NCBI GenBank assembly: GCA_011800805.1
Contig: MPNW01000465.1
Span: 221,526 to 243,782 of the forward strand
Reading direction: 5' to 3'
From: Hirudo medicinalis
Lineage: Eukaryota; Annelida; Clitellata; Hirudinida; Hirudinidae
Length of the DNA stretch: 22,257 nt
How positions within the stretch are numbered: position 1 is the stretch's first letter; each line of letters opens with the position of its first letter. Positions 18,141-22,257 of this stretch are shown here, in pieces. Position numbers and translations under genes: made by a program. A model generated the notes under the pieces. That model saw only the letters and a program-made list of their open reading frames with translations, did not search any database and was not told where the DNA came from.

Positions 18141-18440
18141 TTTATCCCTAAATGTCCCTAAACATTTCTAAGTATCCACACACATCCCTAAGTATCCACA
18201 CACATCCCTAAGTATCCCTATGTATCCTTAAGCATCCCTAAGCATCCTTAAGCATCCTTAAGTATCCCTAAGCATCCTTAAGTATCCCTAAGCATCCTTA
18301 AGTATCCCTATACATCCCTAAGCATCCCTAGGTATCCTTAAGCATCCCTAAGCATCCTTAAGTATCCCTATACATCCCTAAGCATTTCTAAGTATCCTTA
18401 AGCATCCCTAAACATCCCTAAGTATCCCTAAACATCTTCA
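18141..18440. repeat. 10-bp minisatellite, 30 copies in perfect register
   Basis: Thirty units with consensus AGCATCCCTA run without a single insertion or deletion, although many positions vary (AGTATCCCTA, AGCATCCTTA, TACATCCCTA, AGTATCCACA). The five units from AGTATCCCTA at 18301 recur almost unchanged 60 bp on at 18361, and a 20-bp pair (AGTATCCACA then CACATCCCTA) is duplicated near 18171. It contains CCCTAA but is not telomere repeat, because the period is 10. Confidence 0.95.
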
Positions 18441-18671
18441 AATAAACTTTGAAGGCAGGGCCAGTGAAGCAACAGATGATAGCTTCATTTAGCTTTATTG
18501 GCTTCAAAAGATTGAGTGAAGAAAATAAAAACTATCATCTTCGAAAAACAATTAGTTCCCGTGCATGGCTTCGTTGAAAGAGATTAAAATTCCTGTGAAA
18601 GGAAAACACTCAGAGATGAACATATTAAAAAAAGAACATTTTTTGGAAATTAAAGGTTTGAAAATCAGTAA

Positions 18672-18835
18672 TAATAATTAAATTTGAGGTTTTTAATTAA
18701 TAATAATAATAATTAAAGTTGAGGTTTTTAATTAATAATAATAATAATAATTAAAGTTGAGGTTTTTAATTATTAATAATAATAATTAAAGTTGATGTTT
18801 TTAATTAATAATAATAATAATTAAAGTTGAGGTTT
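18672..18835. repeat. 35-bp minisatellite with nested AAT expansion, about 4.5 copies
   Basis: GAGGTTTTTAATTA landmarks lie at 18686, 18721, 18759, 18794 (GATG variant) and 18829. Offsets are 35, 38, 35 and 35, and the 38 reflects one extra AAT inside the unit. It is a minisatellite whose units each carry a small microsatellite. Confidence 0.9.
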
Positions 18836-19021
18836 GAAAGTTTAACGGAAAAGTTAAAAGTTCCATGCTTTTCAGAAAAGAGGCCAATTGACAAATCGAG
18901 ACATAAAAATAAATAAATTAAAAAAATGAATTAAACTCGTTCTTTCGATTGAATTAATTTAAACGGTGGCCAATAAATTTGTGGAAAATAACCATTAAAA
19001 TGATTAATTGACTCGCATCTC

Positions 19022-19321
19022 ATGGGTTTCCGCATGAATGAATTTTCAGGAAACAATTCACGCTCCGTTGAACGTCAGATAAATTTAAACCTGCAATATG
19101 GTGGAAGTCAGCCAAATAGGCGAAGAAGATTTAATATTAATCTTAATAAATCAATTATCATCATCATCACCATTAATTATACTATTTATAACAGAATCAT
19201 CATCATCACCATTAATTATAATGTTAATACCAGAATCATCATCAACATTAATTATAATATAATATTAAAAATTATTTATATTTTAAGTAACAATTGCAAG
19301 TTAATGAGTAATGAAACCTGA
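19022..19321 (+). CDS. Unassigned 99-codon ORF, doubtful
   Basis: An ATG frame starts at 19022. The first ~44 residues are not low complexity (including SGNNSRSVERQINLNLQYGG), followed by an RRRR stretch. The second half is Ile/Asn-rich because it runs through the 39-bp repeat, which keeps frame as 13 codons. No family is recognised. A repeat-sustained chance frame is the likelier reading. Confidence 0.12.
   Translation: MGFRMNEFSGNNSRSVERQINLNLQYGGSQPNRRRRFNINLNKSIIIIITINYTIYNRIIIITINYNVNTRIIININYNIILKIIYILSNNCKLMSNET
19157..19265. repeat. 39-bp tandem repeat, about 2.8 copies
   Basis: ATCATCATCA...CATTAATTATA units begin at 19157, 19196 and 19235. Confidence 0.9.
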
Positions 19322-19387
19322 AAGCACCCGAACATCGTGAAGAATAAAATCATCAGTTGAATGGGATTCAAAATATTGTTGTCTTCG

Positions 19388-19456
19388 TTATCGTTGTTAA
19401 TGTCAAGAAGTCATCGTTGTTAATGTCAAGAAGTCATCGTTGTTAATGTCAAGAAG
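19388..19456. repeat. 23-bp tandem repeat, 3 copies
   Basis: TCATCGTTGTTAATGTCAAG units begin at 19411 and 19434, with a related copy (TTATCGTTG...) at 19388. Confidence 0.9.
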
Positions 19457-19486
19457 TAGTTTGCTGGTTCAACTAATTAAATGGGA

Positions 19487-19696
19487 TTAAACTAGAAATT
19501 TGTTTACTTTCAAATGATATTTGTCGTTAATTACATTTCTTAGCAGATGATTTTTCAGATTTCTTGAAATAAGTCGATTTTTCTTTCTGCCAAATGACAT
19601 TGCATTGCTGAGAGTCAGAGGAATGACAGGAAAGTCTCCGATGCAAATACTTGGTCCGTTATTGCGTATTTTTTGTACAAACTCGTCCAATATTGG
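19487..19696 (-). other. Candidate terminal exon, 69 codons, unassigned
   Basis: On the minus strand ACTAGCAG ends at 19697 as a possible acceptor, directly after an in-frame TAG. The frame then stays open to a TAA at 19487-19489. The peptide has varied composition (DEFVQKIRNNGPSICIGDF, then a basic NRLISRNLKNHLLRN). There is no ATG at its start, so it would need an upstream exon. No domain is recognised and the polypyrimidine tract is weak. Confidence 0.2.
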
Positions 19697-19847
19697 CTGC
19701 TAGTAATTCAACAAGAATTATGCCGTTATTAACAAAATATTCGCATTCCTTGGTCAAGAATTCTTATTCTGAAGTTCTTTCATCAAATTTTCTTGTGGAA
19801 CAACAACGGATGACTATCAACTGAGCTGTAAAATTATGACTAATTAT

Positions 19848-19885
19848 AATAATAGCAACAACAATAATAATAATAATAATAAAAA
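19848..19885. repeat. (AAC)n/(AAT)n microsatellite
   Basis: A short compound run of AAC and AAT units. Confidence 0.85.
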
Positions 19886-20217
19886 GAAGGAGAAGATCAA
19901 AAATTAGAATAAAGCATGAAGTTGTAAGTTAATACTTAAGTTACAAATAATTAGATAATATTCGCAATAATTTGATGATCGATGTTGTAATTTCATTCGA
20001 CAAAAATTAATTTCAGTTAATAAAAATACAATCACGTAATTAAAATAATATTAATTATTATTATTATTTAAAATTATTTACGTAATAAAATTAACTGAAC
20101 TCGAGATATTTTTCAACTTGGATATTTTTGTGATTTTAAATCAGATTTTAAAAAATAAAAGAAAAGAAGTTGATATTTCAAAGAATAACAAAATCGTGTC
20201 CACCTCGTGAGAACTAG

Positions 20218-20514
20218 TTAAACTGACCAGGTAAAAGTCAGGTGCAAAGCAAAGATTAAGCGGGAAAACAGCAGGTGAAATAAAATGGAACAGCGCATCA
20301 AAGACTTGAGAGATTTAAGCGAATTATTTCTAATTTCCGTTTGTAAAATCTTTTTATTTTGCTTTACTATTTTCATTTTTATTAATATTTTTACTTTATC
20401 TTCTCGATATGATGTACGACTGACTTTGAATCCTTGGGAGATTTTTTGAACGTCTGAGGACATAAAAATCACATCGACTCCGAAATCACGGCTTATCTCG
20501 CAACTCTTTATCCC
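20218..20514 (-). other. 99-codon open frame, unassigned
   Basis: The minus strand is open from just after a TGA (20515-20517) to a TAA at 20218. The first ATG is at 20463. The N-terminal part is ordinary in composition (ISRDFGVDVIFMSSDVQKIS), the middle is Lys/Asn-rich, and the C-terminus is hydrophobic (CSILFHLLFSRLIFALHL), like a tail anchor or signal anchor. The ATG context is poor (T at -3). It could be an exon or a chance frame. No homology is recognised. Confidence 0.2.
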
Positions 20515-21184
20515 TCACAACTCCATGTTATCTAAAATATAAATATCCTTAAATTTATGCTTTTTGTGTTTCTACTGTCGAAATTATTCTTTTCTTTTTT
20601 TTTTTGATTGCTTTTTAGACATGACGATGCTGTAAATAAGGAATCGAACAAATGTAAATTAGAATGTTTTGTTTCAGTTAAGGAATAAATTATTATAAAT
20701 TATTATAAACACCTTCGATGACATGCGAACAGTCAGAGATAAATAGTCTTAATTATTCCATAAAACTTCTTTAATGGTCACAAATTATCCATAAAACTTT
20801 GGAATCAGTCTCTTTTCAACGGAGTAGATATTGGCGGGATTTCCAGGCAAATTAACAGACGACTATTACCAGGGTCTCCACGGAAAACTGTTCGCTTGTC
20901 TATGGCGAGGAAAAAGTTGGATTTATTTTTTAAACTAAGGATCGAGAATTTCACTGTTTTCAGTTTTAGAAATTATGATTAACTATAATTACGAATAATT
21001 ATCCGAATAATTTCCACTCGTAAACATTTGCTTAAAGCGTCAAGCATTGATTGCCGTTGGAAACTTTGGTCATCTCTTTAAATTCTTTGGAATTTGCTTT
21101 ATTTTGAATTTCTGTGAAAATAAAGTGCGAGGGCCTCATAAATACTGCATTTCTAATAACTGTACATATTTGTAAGAGACACTT
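20515..21184. other. Unique sequence, no gene seen
   Basis: AT-rich sequence with a short T run near 20595. Around 20820-20930 it is GC-richer, but all frames are broken. Confidence 0.5.
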
Positions 21185-21355
21185 TATTTTGATAATAATT
21201 AATTAATAATTAATAAAAATAATGATTATGATAAAATAATAATCATAATAACTTAAATGGTAATCATAATGACATAAAAATATTTACAACAACATAAATA
21301 ATAATAATAATAATTACAGTAACATAAAATAATAATTATAATAACTTAACTAAGT
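21185..21355. repeat. Degenerate AT repeat with ATAATCATAATAACTTAA-type motifs
   Basis: Blocks of AATAATCATAATAACTTAA, GTAATCATAATGACATAA and AACATAAATAATAA recur with irregular spacing. Confidence 0.7.
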
Positions 21356-21380
21356 AATGAAACTTTCCCCAGTAACTCTT

Positions 21381-21395
21381 TGACTTGACAAGTCA
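21381..21395. repeat. 7-bp inverted repeat with 1-nt centre
   Basis: TGACTTG and CAAGTCA flank a single A. This is a compact hairpin or dimeric protein site of unknown meaning. Confidence 0.5.
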
Positions 21396-21546
21396 TGAAA
21401 GCATCCTTTTAGTGCTGATGGTTCTTAATTACAGCTCTTCCGATGTGCACAATTCTCTCTCATCCCATGGAGAGGTGGACGTGCTGTGTTTAAAAAATTT
21501 AAATTATTAAAATAATAACAATTGTAAATCATGAATATGAGTCGCG

Positions 21547-21687
21547 AGAGGACACAATTTCAAAGTTCGGTGAAATAAATTTTCGACAAACATTGCCAAA
21601 TATTCCTTCTGCAATAGGATCGTCAAGCCATGGAATGAACTGCCATGTGAAATCCTAAACTCAAATACTGTTTCTCACTTTAATTAG
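21547..21687 (+). pseudogene. LINE ORF2 (reverse transcriptase) C-terminal relic
   Basis: The plus strand encodes RGHNFKVR, then a TGA, then in the same frame NKFSTNIAKYSFCNRIVK followed by PWNELPCEIL, ending at TAG 21685-21687. The order RGH..K.R, TN..KY.F..R, then WN.LP..I matches the well-known C-terminal tail of the CR1/L2/Jockey-type non-LTR reverse transcriptase polyprotein. The internal TGA (21571-21573) may have come from CGA by CpG decay. Only the last ~47 codons remain; the 5' side is lost or unrecognisable, as in a dead-on-arrival 5'-truncated insertion. The family cannot be named more precisely from this fragment. Confidence 0.7.
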
Positions 21688-21798
21688 TTAATACTTTGAC
21701 TTTAATAGTACTTAACAAGTACTCGATTATCCTTGCCTTTCGGAGCGGCTTGCGTTCTTCTCTTTTGTATCGTAAATTGTACAGACAGTGGTCTCGAT

Positions 21799-21880
21799 AA
21801 TAATAATAATAATAATAATAATAAAACAATAATAATAATTTATTTATATGGCGCCGTAAGCACAGCGTCAAGACCCTTCA
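21799..21880 (+). mobile_element. AAT-linked GGCGCC dispersed element, copy C
   Basis: An AAT tract (21799-21837) leads into TTTATTTATATGGCGCCGTA and then AGCACAGCGTCAAG. TTATTTATATGGCGCC is shared with copy A, and the AGCGTCA segment with copy B. It lies about 110 bp downstream of the LINE relic in the same orientation, so it might be part of that LINE's 3' region or an independent insertion. Confidence 0.6.
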
Positions 21881-22034
21881 GTTTGTTGAATAAATAGTAC
21901 AGTATAATATTATAAAAATGGAATTATCATAATAATACCAATTGTAACTCATAAATATTGCCATCATTTGAAATTTAAAATTATTTTAAAAAGTTGACCA
22001 TGACTTGACCTTAAAATGATTACAATGTTGAGGA

Positions 22035-22257
22035 GCACGACAGAGGTGCTGGTGATGATTATGATGACTATGCCGTGATGCTGATGGTGATGATGGTGGT
22101 TATGATGATGGTGGTGATGGAGAAGATAAGCACACGTTGTAATCGGAGTAAGCAATATGGAGCCTGGACGTTGATGATGATGATGATGATGACGACGACG
22201 TCGACGTCGACGATGATGATGATGGTGGTGGTGATGATGATGATGGTGGTGATGATG
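22035..22257. repeat. (GAT)n/(GGT)n microsatellite running to the window end
   Basis: GAT, GGT and GTT triplets interrupted by a unique piece at about 22120-22170. A GAC-rich block with two overlapping GACGTC palindromes lies at about 22190-22212. The array continues beyond the window. Confidence 0.9.

Noticed and set aside
18141..18440. Interstitial telomere repeat
   Set aside because: CCCTAA occurs inside many units, but the period is 10 bp with a constant extra four bases, not the 6-bp TTAGGG array.

Overview
The window looks like non-coding nuclear DNA from an invertebrate animal. It is very AT-rich, has no prokaryote-style gene packing, and is full of (AAT)n, (GAT)n, (GAAT/GAAC)n and (GGAT)n microsatellites. 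It also holds many different minisatellite arrays, a tRNA-derived SINE, another tRNA-like sequence, a dispersed AAT-linked element and the decayed 3' end of a LINE reverse-transcriptase ORF. This repeat mix is compatible with a lophotrochozoan or another marine or freshwater invertebrate. I cannot name the species. The window is probably intergenic, or one or more long introns.

Layout. 1-665: tetranucleotide and AAT repeats around a short GC-richer island carrying a perfect CRE palindrome. 666-4000: mostly unique AT-rich DNA with a few triplet runs. 4000-6120: TTA repeat, a 55-bp tandem repeat, a long (ATC)n tract, a GC-richer island and an AAT tract. 6373-6455: tRNA-like sequence on the minus strand. 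7200-7465: a cluster of regulatory-type motifs (three AGGTCA half-sites at constant spacing, a G-quadruplex motif, an inverted CCAAT box and an RFX-type X-box). 7640-7963: twelve copies of a 27-bp repeat. 8809-10550: dispersed element copy, 9-bp and 39-bp arrays, AT-rich and AAT tracts. 10586-10783: the best protein-coding candidate, a minus-strand first coding exon with a signal-peptide-like sequence ending at a phase-1 splice donor. 11115-11956: an 11-bp array with a 44-bp higher-order pattern, then a SINE. 12000-14800: mostly unique or AT-rich. 14824-16442: 33-bp palindromic repeat, second dispersed element copy, AAT/TTA tracts and a 22-bp repeat. 17055-18835: GGAT repeats, thirty 10-bp units in perfect register, and a 35-bp repeat. 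19000-20515: 39-bp and 23-bp repeats and two protein-like minus-strand open frames. 21547-21687: a LINE ORF2 C-terminal relic, followed by the third dispersed element copy. 22035-22257: a GAT/GGT repeat with embedded GACGTC palindromes.

No complete gene can be assembled from the sequence alone. Most long open frames are by-products of triplet repeats or of minisatellites whose period is a multiple of three. The candidate exons listed are by-eye calls that need transcript evidence. Nothing shows an operon, a CRISPR array or a bacterial system.
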